A stretch of DNA of 64,000 nt from Motacilla alba alba (Eukaryota; Chordata; Aves; Passeriformes; Motacillidae). Below the pieces are notes generated by a model. The model saw only the letters and a program-made list of their open reading frames with translations. It did no database searches and was not told the DNA's origin. A program made the position numbers and the translations under genes. Positions 11,001-24,200 of the stretch are shown here, piece by piece. Each line of letters begins with the position of its first letter. Position 1 is the stretch's first letter. The stretch spans positions 48,797,016 through 48,861,015 of the forward strand of contig NC_052019.1 of the NCBI RefSeq assembly GCF_015832195.1. Reading direction: 5' to 3'.

Positions 11001-14000
11001 AAGAAAAAAGTTATTTCTCGTAGGTTGAGTTAAGCCTGTGGTAGCTGTGAGTTCTAGAGGCTGTAGGGTGGCTGTAGGCTGAAGGCTGAACACTGTTGTG
11101 GTTGTGACACTGCATCTTAATGCAGCCATTTCTGGGGAAGGGCAGAAATATGGGTGCATAGTAATCACTGGGAAAATTAATGTTTGGTTAACAAACTAAC
11201 TGGAAGTTCTCTAAGGAAAGCTAAAAAAAGCAAAATGTTATTTTGTGAGTTGACCTGAGAAGAACATGTCAACCTGTTAATTCCTTAGTCTAAACATATC
11301 TGGTGATCCTCCTCTTTGATGGCAACACTATTCCCCTTCTTTGACGTTGGGGTCAAGCACAGTCAGAGGCTGCAAATGCTATTTTATACTGTTCAGAGCA
11401 GATGAACCCTCAGTGGTATTTAACCTCTAGTTTTTATTAAGTTTCCTCTAGTATGTGTGCATCTCTCCCCCCTCCCACTACTTCTGTTCATTTAGGCTGC
11501 TTTTTCTTAGCAGCAAAGATGAGTAAGAGCTAAAGACTGACCCAGTTCAGACACTGTGATGGAAATGTAAAGGAACATGTACCTCTGGGAACAGAAGGAC
11601 ATGTTTTCTCTTTAGCATGGCTAGATATGTTGCTCTTTGTGCTGAAGACTTAAAAACCCTCATATGATAAAAAACCTGGAAAATTACATGGTAATTTGTA
11701 TTCTCTTGAAGTATGTGGAGGTTTGAGGCTTTATTCTTTGAAAAGGTATGTTAATTTGATGCTTGTCAGAAAGGTTGTGTGAGGAGCTGGCCCACATATA
11801 GTACTCTGAAGGCAATGGGATATGGATGAAATATGTAGTTTGCTTATTTACTATTCAAAGGAACACAATGTCAAGCAAACAATACAAATTACAATGGTAG
11901 CATTCCAGAAAACAGAAGATTTCAGAGGTTAAAAAGGTAAATTGAAATGGATTATGAGCTCCCAGGAAACAACATCCCAGCAAATGGTAGGATATGAAGA
12001 CTGAGTTAATTTCCTTGTACTCTCTTTTTTTATTCCACCCCAAGGATTTGTGTATAATGATGTGTGCAGTGGGCTGTCTGTAGCCAAAGGCATTTAGAAA
12101 GTAGTCTGCCTAGGTCTTTGTCTCATCCTACTGAAATGGGTAAGGATTTACAAGGAACAGAATCAGACAGATGTTAAAAGGTTTTGAAAAGCTCCCCGTT
12201 CATACATGCTGACAAAATTAATGAGGCACTTCCCAGCTTAGAGCATAATTTTTATATGCAGTTTATGCTTCTCAACTGAAAAAAAAGTTCCCTTTTAATT
12301 TCTTCTCTTTAATACAAATATTTTGTTTACTTGTTCAGACTTCACTATTGACTATACCTTAGGAATTCTAAATTAATTTAGAGCATTCATATGTATGTTT
12401 TCTATCTGCTCCAATGGGAAGTTAATGGTGCTGATGTGAAAAGATCCATCAATTTTCTGCATAAGTTTAAAATATTGTAGAAAAATACAGTAAAATAAAC
12501 CAAAATAAAATAACCAAGAATTCCTTCATTACTAAACACTGTAGTAACAAGAAAGTACATGTGTATTAAAAACAGAGTGTGTTTTTGTTCTACAGGTGCA
12601 TCCTAAATGAATAGAAGTACTGTGCAGAAGTACTTTTTTCTTTTTTTTTTTTTTTTTGACCTAAGTTTTTAATGAAGTTGCTTCCACTCAGGTAGTCAGC
12701 ATCTAAAACCTGTAGACCAGATGGCTCTCCCCAGGAGAGTGAAATGCAGAATTGCAGAGTGCAATCTAATGGTGCCAGATCATGCAGGACAATCTGCTGC
12801 CTGAGCTTGCCTTAAAAGCAGGACAGGAATAACCCAGAATTAACAGATGAAAAATGGTCTCAGGCCAAACTGGGGAAGAACATAATTTACTGGATTATTT
12901 CTTGGGGAACACAAAGCAATACTTGAATAGCAGCAGGTGAGAATGAATTTTAAATATATAATTGTGCTTGAGGCTAATTTGCTGCTTTTACCTATTGAGT
13001 TACTAAACATTTACAGTGGGGTAGGACAACTGCTTTTAAAATCCATGCCCCCTATTGTGTGATAAACCCATAAATATGTGGTTTGCATAGCATCAGCAAA
13101 TAGATGTAGAAGGAGTACCTCCCTTCCTGGTCTTAAGACAATCCCTGTAAATCTTGTGTCTTTTCCTTTCTTCTCTTAGCTGAAGGCAGAATCCAGTCAT
13201 TTTCTGAAGTCACATGTTCATCTGTGTGAGGGATTTCTTTCCTGCTGTTTCTGTTGTAATCTAAACTGCTGAATTTCCCGAAAATAGCATAACTGTGCCT
13301 TGTATCAAAATGGTGGTTGTTTCTTTCTCAGTGTGGGAGCATCTTTTTCTTTAGCCTTTGAGGAAATTTCCTTTCTCTTTAGCAGACTCACAAGTATAAC
13401 TTGAAAGCCTCTGCGTAAGAAATTTGGGCTTGCTTGCATAAGCTGCTGCTTTCATCTCCTTCGGCACATCTGCATCATGCTTTCCCTCAGGGGCCTTACT
13501 TGTCCTGTCTGAGAGGAGGGATGGGTTTGCATCTCAGAGAATAGACTACAAATGCAGGCAAGCTTTGATTTAATATTTCCATAGCTAGGTTTGGTGGAAG
13601 TCTGGCAGCAGATGGACACTCAACTAGGAGTGAAAGCAAGAAGGAATGTGTCTTACACCATTCCTGGCTGGAGAGAATTTCTTGATGAAAATTAAGATTA
13701 ATGGGTATTCTATCCTAAAATATAAGATCAGTGGGGTGGTTTTCATTTTGAATTAATTCTCTTGGCAGCAGTAAAATTCTGGTGTATAACAGAGTGCTTT
13801 GATCTATGCAGTTGTCCTTTTCAAGCAGCTGATGGTGGAAAGAAATATAATTAATCTAGAAGCATGTGTTACCTTCTACTTGAGGCATTTTTTAATATTT
13901 TGCTTTTATGTATACTTTTGCTTATGCATATGTAAGATTGTCAGAAAGAAATCACAGCTTTTATTGTCTTGTTTAGAATAAGACTTTTTCATTTTCCTAT

Positions 14001-16121
14001 ATTGAAACATTTGAGAGAGCAGGTACCAATATTTATTCTGGGATTGAATTTGGGGCCTTCTGTGCTGTCTATTGGTGGGATACCTGGGATTCTTGTCAAA
14101 GCTTTGCTGGTGGTGGCCTGTTTATCTGGCTGTAGATGACTCTTGACAAAAGGCAGGTGATTGTGGGGCTAAATGCAGTGTTGAAACACAAGCATCTCCC
14201 TTGGGGGCTTCTGAAATGTGCACTGGGGTGGGGTGATTGGTTTCTCCTTTTGAATAGACTTTAACTTCTGTGCTGGGTCTCCTTGGTGCCCAGCCTCTGG
14301 CTGCCTGTGAAGGGGAGGGCTTGGGGTGATGAATGGGCTTCATTTTATCTGTATATCCACTGCAGAGGAAGGTTGTTGCTGGGTGTTTGTGTGTCACTGT
14401 GTCAGCGAGATAGCTGAAATGGGGGTGAGGCAGCAGGGTTTACTGCCCCTGATGTGAGGAGTGCACACTGCTCACACGGAGCAGTGAATTCAGAGAAGGA
14501 GATTCCTGATGGTCACTTGACATATCACAAAATCTCTTCTAAGAGTCAAATTTGGTCATGTATTTAGTACCACCTGAATTTACTATAATATTGAATTATT
14601 TTAATCTCTGTCATTGGAGGGTTTATTATTGTAAATTATTATTTAATAAGAGAAGTAGTGAGCCATGCTAATCAGATTGCAGTAGCATTATGCCAAGCTC
14701 TCTGCAGTCATCTAGTAAGACAATTTCTGCTTCACAAATCAATCTCTTCCACTAAGTCCTGTCACCTTTGTTGATGTAGGCTGGGGGCGAGGGGGTCGTT
14801 TTTGGTGCTAAGTAATCGGGATAGATGTTTGAGCTAAACAGCATTTGGAGGAAAACACTTTTTGTATTGCATTACTTGCTAAATTTTGGTGCAGTTACCA
14901 GCATTATTCTCACACTAAATTAAAATACAACACTTTACCAGCTGCTAAGAACAAAATTAAGTCTATCCCAGCTGAGGCCAGGACAAACAGTTATGCAATT
15001 TTTTCATCTTCAGCTATGAGAGTGTAGTAATCTGTGATGCTGCCCATGTCACAGAAGAGGAGACTCTGCTTTGGGATGATTACGTTAAAGAGAAGGATAA
15101 ATCTGCAGCAGTATAAAGCCAGCAAAAAGACATATCAAGCATATATGTAACAGTTCAATTTCATGTTTTTTAGAAAATCTATTTTAAGCACCTTTGCCAT
15201 GATGCTTGCAAATTTTTGATTTGAAAATATTTCCACTGTCTCAATCAGATTTTAGATCTAGAGTTTCAATATAGGCAGTATCATGAAAGTGATGTCAAGA
15301 TTATAGTATATGGACCTTATGACCATTTTGGTTCTACAGAGGTGTAAGGCAGCTTTTGCTGGTATAGCTGGTACAGCCATGGAAGGTCGATGAACTGTAT
15401 ATGGAGATTATAGAGATCTTTAAAGTGGAATTAAAGGAGAAATTAGTTCCAGCTCTTTATCCCCAGACACCTACCACAGTAGGAAGCTACTGGAATGACT
15501 GACAGTGCATAATTGAGTCTCACAGTTTTAATGCGCATCTTCAAGCAATTTTTTTTTTTCCAAGAGGTTGTTACTGAAGATGATGATTTTTACTTGCATC
15601 CAGATACATTACATTTCTCAGGGTAATTGAGCATCTGCAAACAAGGTTGAGAGGAATCAAGGAATTTTAAAGAAAGGGACTGTTGTGGAAACTAACAATG
15701 ATCTGTCTCAACAAAATGCATGTATATGAAAGTGACCTGAGGGATTTCTAAATGTGATGGAAAAAGATAAATTTGCTCTTCTCAGAATATTGTTTTACAT
15801 CACTCATCCTAATTGCTACTGCACACTGTGTTATTGTATTTGGATATGTACACCAAATATTTATGACTAGTCTCTTGAAACTGAAACAGTTAAACATGCT
15901 GTTCTTGGAAAAATATCTAAGAACCATATAAACAGTTGACTGGTCATTGCTACCACATTCTTTGAGGAGCACAACTTAGGTCCTAGGTGTGTAGTTGAGG
16001 TTGCAGGGCTGCCCCAAAGTATCAGTAGCGGGTTGCTAGGGCAGGATGACCATTACCTGGTACAGGTATAGGTGAGGGGTTTTTGACAGACAGGCATGGT
16101 ACCTACTGAAAACAGTAAATG
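8046..16121 (+). other. PPP3CA: Intronic sequence, no gene seen
   Basis: About 8 kb of non-coding, AT-rich sequence. It holds a pyrimidine-rich stretch around 8590-8770, a 15-base A run at 9572-9586 and a 17-base T run at 12641-12657. Open frames, the longest being 163 codons at 8312-8803, lack any recognisable domain and I treat them as chance. I saw no RNA gene or further interspersed repeat that I could name. Confidence 0.55.
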
Positions 16122-16212
16122 AAATCATAGAGTCATAAAATGGCTGGGTCAGAAAGGACCTTAAAGATCATGAGCAGGGGCACATTCCACTAGACTGTGT
16201 TACTCAAACAGC
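16122..16212 (-). mobile_element. CR1 LINE 3'-end fragment
   Basis: The + strand reads as the complement of a CR1 3' terminus: atcatagagtcataaaatgg, then ggtcagaaaggaccttaaag, then a decayed block equivalent to the usual cccactagaccaggttgctc segment. Only the terminal part of the element is retained. The upper boundary is approximate. Confidence 0.8.
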
Positions 16213-16814
16213 AGCAGAAGAATCCCTTGTCCTTGACTTCACCTGTGTGGAAGAGCCAGTATGCCTGTCTGCGCGTTCACCAGCCAGCTCTAGCCAAACA
16301 ACGGAATTTAAAATAGCATTTTAGTGCTGTACTGTTAGATATGGGAAATGTTTGGGTTTTTGGCAAGAGCATGACAATGTCTTTTTACTAAATAGTATGG
16401 AGCCGATGCTTCTTGTAAGTTTTTGTGTTTCAGTGCAAGCTTCTTTCTAGAGGGGTTAAACTGCTTCTAAGCTGTGAGCTCAGTGGTGTGGGTGGGTGGC
16501 CCATGCTGCTTACTGCTGCAAAGAGATTGTCGGTGCTGTAGGGTGCTTTTCATGCAGAGTGGGGGTGAAGATAGAGTTTGAAATTCTGCGCCTGGGTGTC
16601 AACATTAAGAAAAACAAACCAACCTGTAATTCTGTCTTCAGTCACCTTTGGGGGTGCCTGATTCAAGATATGAAGCTGCTGCTTTTGTCAAATAGATCAT
16701 TGCTGGTGAACAGTATTCTTCCTTGCCAGGGGAAGTACTTGGATGCTGTGCCAAGTTTGCCCTGTTTCTGTGTTGTGGCTGTGTCATGCCAGACAGCTGG
16801 TGTGCTGCTAGGAA

Positions 16815-17325
16815 GTCACAGAATCACAGAATATGCTGAGTTGGAAGGGACCTTCAAGGATCACCAATCAAGGATCATCAGTCCAGCTTCTGGCCCTGCA
16901 CAGGACCATCCCCAAGAGTCATACCATGTGCCTGAGAGCATCATCTAAACACTTATTGAACTTTGTCAGGTTGGTGCTGTGCCCACTGCCCTAGGGAGCC
17001 TGTTCCAGTGCCTAAATGCCTTCTGGGTGAAAAACCTTTTTCTAATATCCAGCCTAAACCACCCCTGACACAATTTCAGGCATGGTTGGAGATGCTGTGC
17101 CTACTGCACCCCAGGACATGGTTGGCCTTCTTGGCTGCCAAGGCACTGCTGATTCATAGTCAGCTTTCAGTTAAGCAGGACCCTCAGGTGCCTTTCCACA
17201 GTGCTGCTTTCCAGCATCTCATTCCCCAGTCTGTACATCCAGAGTCGCCCCATCCCAGAGCATAGTCCAGCACATTCCCTGGTTGAGCTTCATATGAACT
17301 TGACCAGCAGCTTTGGCAGTAATGC
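16815..17325 (-). mobile_element. CR1 LINE fragment with internal deletion
   Basis: This longer minus-strand CR1 copy begins at its 3' end with tcacagaatcacagaatatg and gagttggaagggaccttcaa. It continues through blocks equivalent to CR1 (gagcctgttccagtgcctaa; ggttggccttcttggctgcc; gcactgctgattcatagtca; a cattccctggttgagcttca segment near 17274). The region around 17050-17100 looks deleted or scrambled relative to a full CR1. Open frames across it are decayed LINE sequence rather than host coding sequence. Confidence 0.85.
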
Positions 17326-18221
17326 AAGCAGCAATGTCTCTTTACACCAAAAGAAGTTGCACCAAACAGAAATAAGGTTAAAAGGGTCAACCAGCTGTCG
17401 AGAGTTGCAGTCATCTTTCTGGGCAAAGCCTCTTGCCTGTGGTAAGTGCTGATTGGCAGAAGCAGAGTAGGAGTCAAGCCCAGGATGATCTAGAACATAT
17501 GGGTTACAAACATTTGGGATGACAAGGTACTTTTCTCTGCAGATATTAAAAGAAGCTCCAGGACATTGCAGAAGTTTGCAATTAGGAAATCACCTTGCAG
17601 GGTGTTTAGAAGAAGGATGTGGCTTTTGCTGTCCATCTGGACTTTTGCCAGCTGAACTTTGGTCATCCTAATGAACCATGATGCAGGCCTTTGTGTAGGA
17701 ACTTTGCCCTACTGTTAAGAGGGTGCTGTTAGTGCACCTTTGAAACCTTGCTGGTCTTCAAGGTACAATTGATAATTTTCTGTGTGCTTGAGGTAAAGCA
17801 AGCTTTTAATTTTTTCTGGGAGCAGGTATCTGGCAGGCAGATAAGAAAAAAGAGGAGCCCCTTATTCTGCTTCATTGTAGCTGCTGTGGTTTGCTGGAAT
17901 TAATAGGTGCTGCAGAAGTTTTCTTGAGACTTGCTTTGGTTTTCAATTTTGTTTCTTTTTCCTGCATATATGGTACTCAGTGTGTAGTACCACAGCTAGT
18001 AAAGCTTTTTGTTGAGCCAAAGCTCAGTGTTGGCAGTATCATGCTGTTTCCAAAGACAAAGGGACTGATGGTCAGTAGTTAGAAGGCTTGTGGCTGCCAT
18101 TCATTATGCATCTGAGATGTCACAGCTGTACTATGTTTCTAGAGCAAATGGGAGGAGGGGAGATGGAGAGGCAAAATTTTAGGCATTTCTAAGATATTTA
18201 GAGCATCCTGCTCTCATGTTG

Positions 18222-18290
18222 CTACAGAATGGCTGAGGTTGGAAAGGACCTCTGAAGATTACCTGGGCCTGCCCTCCAACTGATATAGGC
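18222..18290 (-). mobile_element. Short CR1 LINE 3'-end fragment
   Basis: Complement of a CR1 terminus: acagaatggctgaggttgga, then aaggacctctgaagattacc and a short CT-rich block. It is only about 70 bases long. It sits in the same orientation as the two CR1 fragments upstream (16122 and 16815), so it may derive from a separate insertion or a broken copy. Confidence 0.72.
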
Positions 18291-21200
18291 TTGCTGTGTG
18301 TAGATGTTTTTTGATGGTAACTTTAAGAGATTAACCACCTTTGAGTCTTGTGAATAGCTGTGTGAACTACAGTTTCAGAACTGATATGATGCTGTGTCTT
18401 TACAGACCTTTTCTAATGTTATGACCTTGTTTTGGTGTGTGTTGAACGGAGGGTGACCCAGCAATTCTGCACTGATGATTGTATTGTCTGCTTTCAGTGA
18501 ATGCAGTTGTGTAATCTCATTTTTCTGTTGCTGTTTGGACACAGGTGGCATTTTAATTAAGGACAGGATGCTGAGGACAATGTTGATCACAGATTGCTGA
18601 GTTATTGAGAAAAGGTGATGGAAGTAAGAAGTTAGAAGTTTGGCCATTAGGGTGGTCTGTTACAAAGCTGGCTGCAGCATTCTTGCCAAGTATGAAATTA
18701 TTGCCCTTGCAACGTGTAACGGAGGGGTTACAAAGAGGTTGATCAGAACGAAGAGGGAAGCCAGGCAGGAGAAGTGAGCAGGCATAGTGGCTGATACATT
18801 ACATTTTGCAAAGTTATCTTGTTCATATTCTCCATATGCACGTGCAGCTGCTGGTCTCTGTACAGGTGTTGGAGATGGGAGACAGCTCTGAAGAAGCACA
18901 ACAGCAACAGAAAAAGCTGCTAGGTCGCGTCCTTCCATGCTGGAGCTTAGTACTGGGCATAGCAATTCATTCCAGGAGAGTATCACAGGATACCATAACT
19001 TAGGGTGAAGATACTCCCATTGTAATACTGCAGCCAGTTTGTTCTTGGCCTGCAGGAGAGCTTTGGTGTAGACTGAGCATCTAGGAAGTCAAGTCATGAC
19101 TGAGGTCACCAGGCTTATGGCTCTCACCAAAACTCTGCCAACCTTGCAATGCTAAAATGAGGTGCCCTGAGCCCTGTTGAAGGAAGTGCCACTTTCCAGA
19201 AGGCTTAGAGTTTCATCAGGAGGCAAATTGTATATAATATTTTCATTAATTGTCTTGGCATAAGAGAGTAGGCATGTGCTAATAAATTCTGCTGAGGACA
19301 CTCTGTGGGAGGCACTGTCAAACAGAGGACTGGAAATGAGGGAAGAACTGGAATGTATTAAAGGTTGCAGTAGTAAAAATGGGATGAAGTCCTTAGTTTT
19401 ACTCACGAAGCTGACTGTTTCTGTTGTTAGCATCCTGCTCATCATCTTGTCTGTGGAGGAGAAAGTCCTGGCTTTCACAGTTAATGGCACAATGGCTGTA
19501 AGTGTGAAAAAGATAAATTTTGTCTTGTCCGAGAAGAAATTTCTAATAAACACAGGCAAGTGTTGTGCTGATTTTCATCCATGTGTGGTTAGAAGCCCTG
19601 GTTAAATTTTTCTGGAACAATGGACCTAATTCTGATTGTATTCAAGTTGAAATTCAACAAAAACAAGTATAGACAAAGTACTCCAAGGATGAAGGTTGCA
19701 GAAGCAATAGAACAGTGCATATGGAAAAGGTTGAGGAGAAAAAGTCAGAGGAACAATGGCTTATTTTCTTTAAAAGCCAGTGGTGGTACAAAAATAGGGA
19801 TTGCCTGTTAATAACGATAAAAGGTCAGCTTGGAACTGGAAGAAAAGTTCCCTGTCTAGGATGAGAGGCACAGTTCACTGAACTGTTCTCAGTGCATGCA
19901 TGTCTTCCCGTAGTGTGATATCACTGGGAAGTCTTTAGTCTTTAGTTAGGCATCTGAGGGCTTCAGAAAGCAACATTTGGGTAGAAGTAGCCATGTGATT
20001 TTATTGTGTTAATTAATGCAGGAGCCAGAATTCTTGGTGATTTCTTTTGAGATTTCATATTGCAATATCAAGATGGAATTGTATGCAGATTCTGAAAAAA
20101 AAAATTCAGAAGCCTCCTTAAAGTATCTGTGAAGTAGCTTTAGAGTATAGTGAGAAAAAGGACTGTTGAAGAACAACAAATCTTGAAAGTAAATTTGCTT
20201 CAGTATATTGAAAATTTAGAAGCACAAGTCTGTTCTTGTGAAGTCTTCCAGTTGTAAATGCTGGTGGGACTTGGTGCTTCTGCCTGATTTACAGGGTTTC
20301 ACTGGAGATGGAGCAAAATTAAGAGAAACAGAAGGGTCCAAGAGTTATCGATTTAATTTAGTAGGATTTCCTTTTCTAAATTGGTGGCATACTTAGGGGG
20401 TTGAACTTCTATTGTACAGAAAACTGCAGTTTAAGCCATTGGAGGTATATTAAAAGACTAGGTCAGTTGCATCATTTTTATTTACTCTTGTTTCTGTTGG
20501 CTATACATATCCAGTGAAGGAACAGTAGTACTTTGTCAGCGGAAAATGAGAGGAGCCTGAACATCGTGTAAGACACTGATATTTGGCTCCTGCAATGTGA
20601 CTGAGTGGGCCAGGTAACTGAAGTGGGCACTCTGCAAATTGAGCACATGGTTAGTAGTGCTGGCAGCCAAACCTCTATCCCATCACTTAAGAATATTGAG
20701 CATGCTGGGAAGAGGAGGCTGGGCTAGGGGAGGAATAGGAGACCCTATTGGGAATGTCCATCTGTTCTTCATGCTGATGAGGTTACATGCCTGTGATTTC
20801 TTGGCTGGAGAAACTTGACTTAATAAATAAATCTTAAAAAAGCTTCTGTGACTAATAACAATAATTCGTGCCAAAAGAGGATGCTATCAATTTGGGAGTT
20901 AAAAAAAAAGGAAAATGAGATGTCTTTACTGTGGATCATTCAGCATCCAGGTGAAATTATTTTTTCCCCCATTAAGGTATTTTAACACTTTGGTATCTTA
21001 TTCAAACTAGTAATTGCATGTTTTGAGTATGCTAGTACACATGTTCTCACAGCTGCTGTTCCCATGTGGGAAGAGCAGTGCTATTAACCCAGCCTCCCGC
21101 CGGGGTTATAAACCTTTCTATTATGTGTTGGGGAATGAATTGCAAGGAGCTTATTTGAAGGAGATACAGATTTATTTCTGCAAGTGAATTGTGCTCTTGT

Positions 21201-24200
21201 TTTACTCTATCACCATGAGTCAGAAAGATGCAAAGTTGTCAAAGGTGGAAAGGTAGTCAGCTTTCTACAGCTCATGAAGTAAATTGCAGTTCTGGTATAT
21301 AATTTGTTAAGTCAGTTCAGTAAGGGAAATACAAAGGATAAATTCCAGTATAAGATTGCTTATTATTAAGTAACAGTGATTATGAGTAATTAAGAGTAGT
21401 GAGAAGATGGATACTGATGTTTTTGAAGCATTTTTATTAGTTTTGTGAGGTTTTCAAAGTCATTGCTCTTTTCTAATCTCTGTCTTGACAGTTATTTTCT
21501 CCTCTTACAACTGTCAGTGTCATCAAGTCACAGGCACTTTCTTTACACTAATAGTGTGGAAGAATAAATGTTTTCTGTGGTACTTATATTTTTTTTTTTC
21601 TTTTTGTCCCTTACAGTAGCCTGCCTAGTCCTGTATTAGGTGCCATTAGGCAAAATGCTGTCTTTTGTGAAATCTTTTTTGAAATCTTCTAGCTTTTCTT
21701 TTGGAAAGCCAGCATAGCCTACCAAGTCCTTTTTATGAGTCCAAGCAGAAGTTATTACATGAAGATGTGAGTTAAGTCTTTGAAGTGAAAAATATATTAT
21801 TGAAATTCCTTTACACTTCTAGGGAATTATAGTTAGGAAATATCATGAGGTGAGGAATAGGTTTGTTTTTTTTTTTTATTTGTAGCTCTTGTTTTTTTTC
21901 TTTAATGTAGGAGTTTAGGTTAGTATATAATAATTTGTGTTATGTTCTGTTTTGGCTTGATCCTGATAATGGAGAAATGTCAGTACCTGTTGCATCTGGT
22001 GAGTTAATAATTTTCTTTCCTGAGGAAGTACACGAGGAGTACTCCTGAAGAATAAACTCTGCTGCAGCATTCCATACAGTTATTGTACTTCTATGTAAGT
22101 GCAATGAAATGAACGCCTCCAGTAACATGTGGAGGCATTTAATTATCAGAACCATTTGTTATTATTATTTGATTTGCTGTTAAGGAAAGTAGCAAGGAAA
22201 AAAAGCCAAAACCCTCCTGGGAAACCAAAAGCTTTTTAGATGTGTTTTGTGGTTGATGTTTCATGCTTGTTAACTCCAGAGTTTGGTTTCAAAGCCCTTT
22301 TAATAGAAATGCTAATGGAATTCTTCTCCATCTTAGAGCGTGCGATAAGAGATTTTTTTGTGGGAGAGCAACATAAGCTGCACAGAGCAACATACCATTC
22401 AGTAACACTGTCCAGATTTCCACAGAGCTGGTGTTACTGGGATAGTATTTCATAAGACTGGAGGGGATGATTCCTCTCTAGTCATTGCTTATATGCTTGT
22501 TTGGGGCTTGTCAGTTTGCTGGCAGTCCGCTTGCTTTATTTGTGTGTGTTCTCTGCTAGCGAGCGTATGGGTAGGCAAAACCAAAACATCCCCACCACCA
22601 CCCACTCGAGTTAGGTGCTTCCCTCAGTGTGCACTTCTCACCTGTGAGTGAAAGCTCCCACCTGGAAACCTTTTTCTTCATACCTGCAGTTGCCGTGATC
22701 TGCTGCAGGGAAACCAGGAGTCATTGGCCTAAAATGTTAGCATGGATACCTGCACTGGTTTGATTGCAGAGTTTGGAGCTCTGGGTGGGCTAATTTAGAT
22801 TGTTTTTTGAGGAGATTCCCTGTTCCTGCTGGCCAGCTGCTGTTGATCTCTAATACAGCTTTGATCCATTCATGGATTAGAGCATCTGAGAGGCACTGAT
22901 AGGACAAAGGAGATTGGAGCAGGAGGAGCATGTTACCTCCTGTGAACTCTCCATTTAGTTGTACAGTCTCTTGGTCTGTCTTCAGTTTGTGACAGCTCAT
23001 CTTGGTTAGTACTAAATCCTGTGTGAATTATGCCACTGATGATGTTAAATCTTTACTTTGTGATAGTAAAGTTTTACTGTATGGGTCTTTCATTTCCTTT
23101 ATTTCAAATCTATAACATTATGTTTTTTCCAGTATATCAGGTCCTTCTGGGGGTTTTAGTCATACCCACTATAATTTTTACCAGTCTAAGTTAAATAATA
23201 ATGCTGTTCTGAAGTTATTGTGCTATGCAGTAGATTGTATTTTGAGCTGTGGACTTCCGCTTTCTGAGCAAAAGTTGACTCTAGGCTTGGAGTAAGTGGA
23301 TTTTTTTTGCTTCCTTTTGCTGTCACCCTGCCAAAGGTAAACCCTTGAGATGAACAGCTGAGGTGAAGGAAATGATCTAATCACACTTGTTGGTAATTAG
23401 TTGTAAAAACTGGTAGTACTCAGGATGTTTTAGTTAATTCTTGTTCATGCCAAGGGCATCTTACGAACAGGTTTTGTTTAGGTTTAGTGATTTCTAGTTG
23501 ACCTTGTTTATTTTCAACTGGAAATGCTGTAAATCCTTTGCTAATAATGTGTCTATCTGATGCATTCCCATGCAGTATTAACATCAGGCATGCCCTCTCT
23601 AAACCTAATACAGCAGGAACTGCTTCCCCCGGAGGTGCAGAGAAGCAGAATTAGGTTTGAATGGGAAAATCAAATAAAGCTGAATTGAGAGGAAAAAGAA
23701 TTTGCATGCATTTCTGAAGTGAGGGCTGAGTGTATTGTGTTGTAGGCTGTACACCTGCTCAATTTAGTGGCTAGTGCAAATTGGGCCCCTCAGTGTAGCA
23801 TGGTACCTTACCCCTGCATTATATGGACACTGCCAGCAGATACTGCCTTACTTTATTGCAGAGTAGCCACCTAATGTTTGACAGGCATTTTGCATTGTGA
23901 GTACTATGCCTTGATTAACAGCACGAAGTCTTTTTATTTTTTTAACAAGAAAAAGGGAGATGTAGATAGTCATGGAAAGGAATACCACCTGCTGTAGGCC
24001 ATCAGATGTTTTCCAGCAGTTCCTGAGTCTACTGGCTGTCCAGTCTGGTCTTTGCTCAGCCTGGCAGTACAAGGCAGGATGACCTGGCTGCACACCAGTC
24101 ATTGCAGTGCCACCATGAACATGTCACCTGGGGTGCTACAGTGTAAGTCCAGTGCAAGAGGGGATGCTGCCTTCGTGATGAGGAGGCCTTGATGCTCACT

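Noticed and set aside
16496..17477. Several overlapping open frames on both strands
   Set aside because: They fall over the CR1 copy at 16815-17325 and its flanks and are decayed LINE sequence or shadows.
18020..18046. U4 snRNA-like core (gtgttggcagtatcatgc)
   Set aside because: About nine bases match the U4 5' region, but the flanks diverge immediately and no second U4 block follows, unlike the two-block U2 case.
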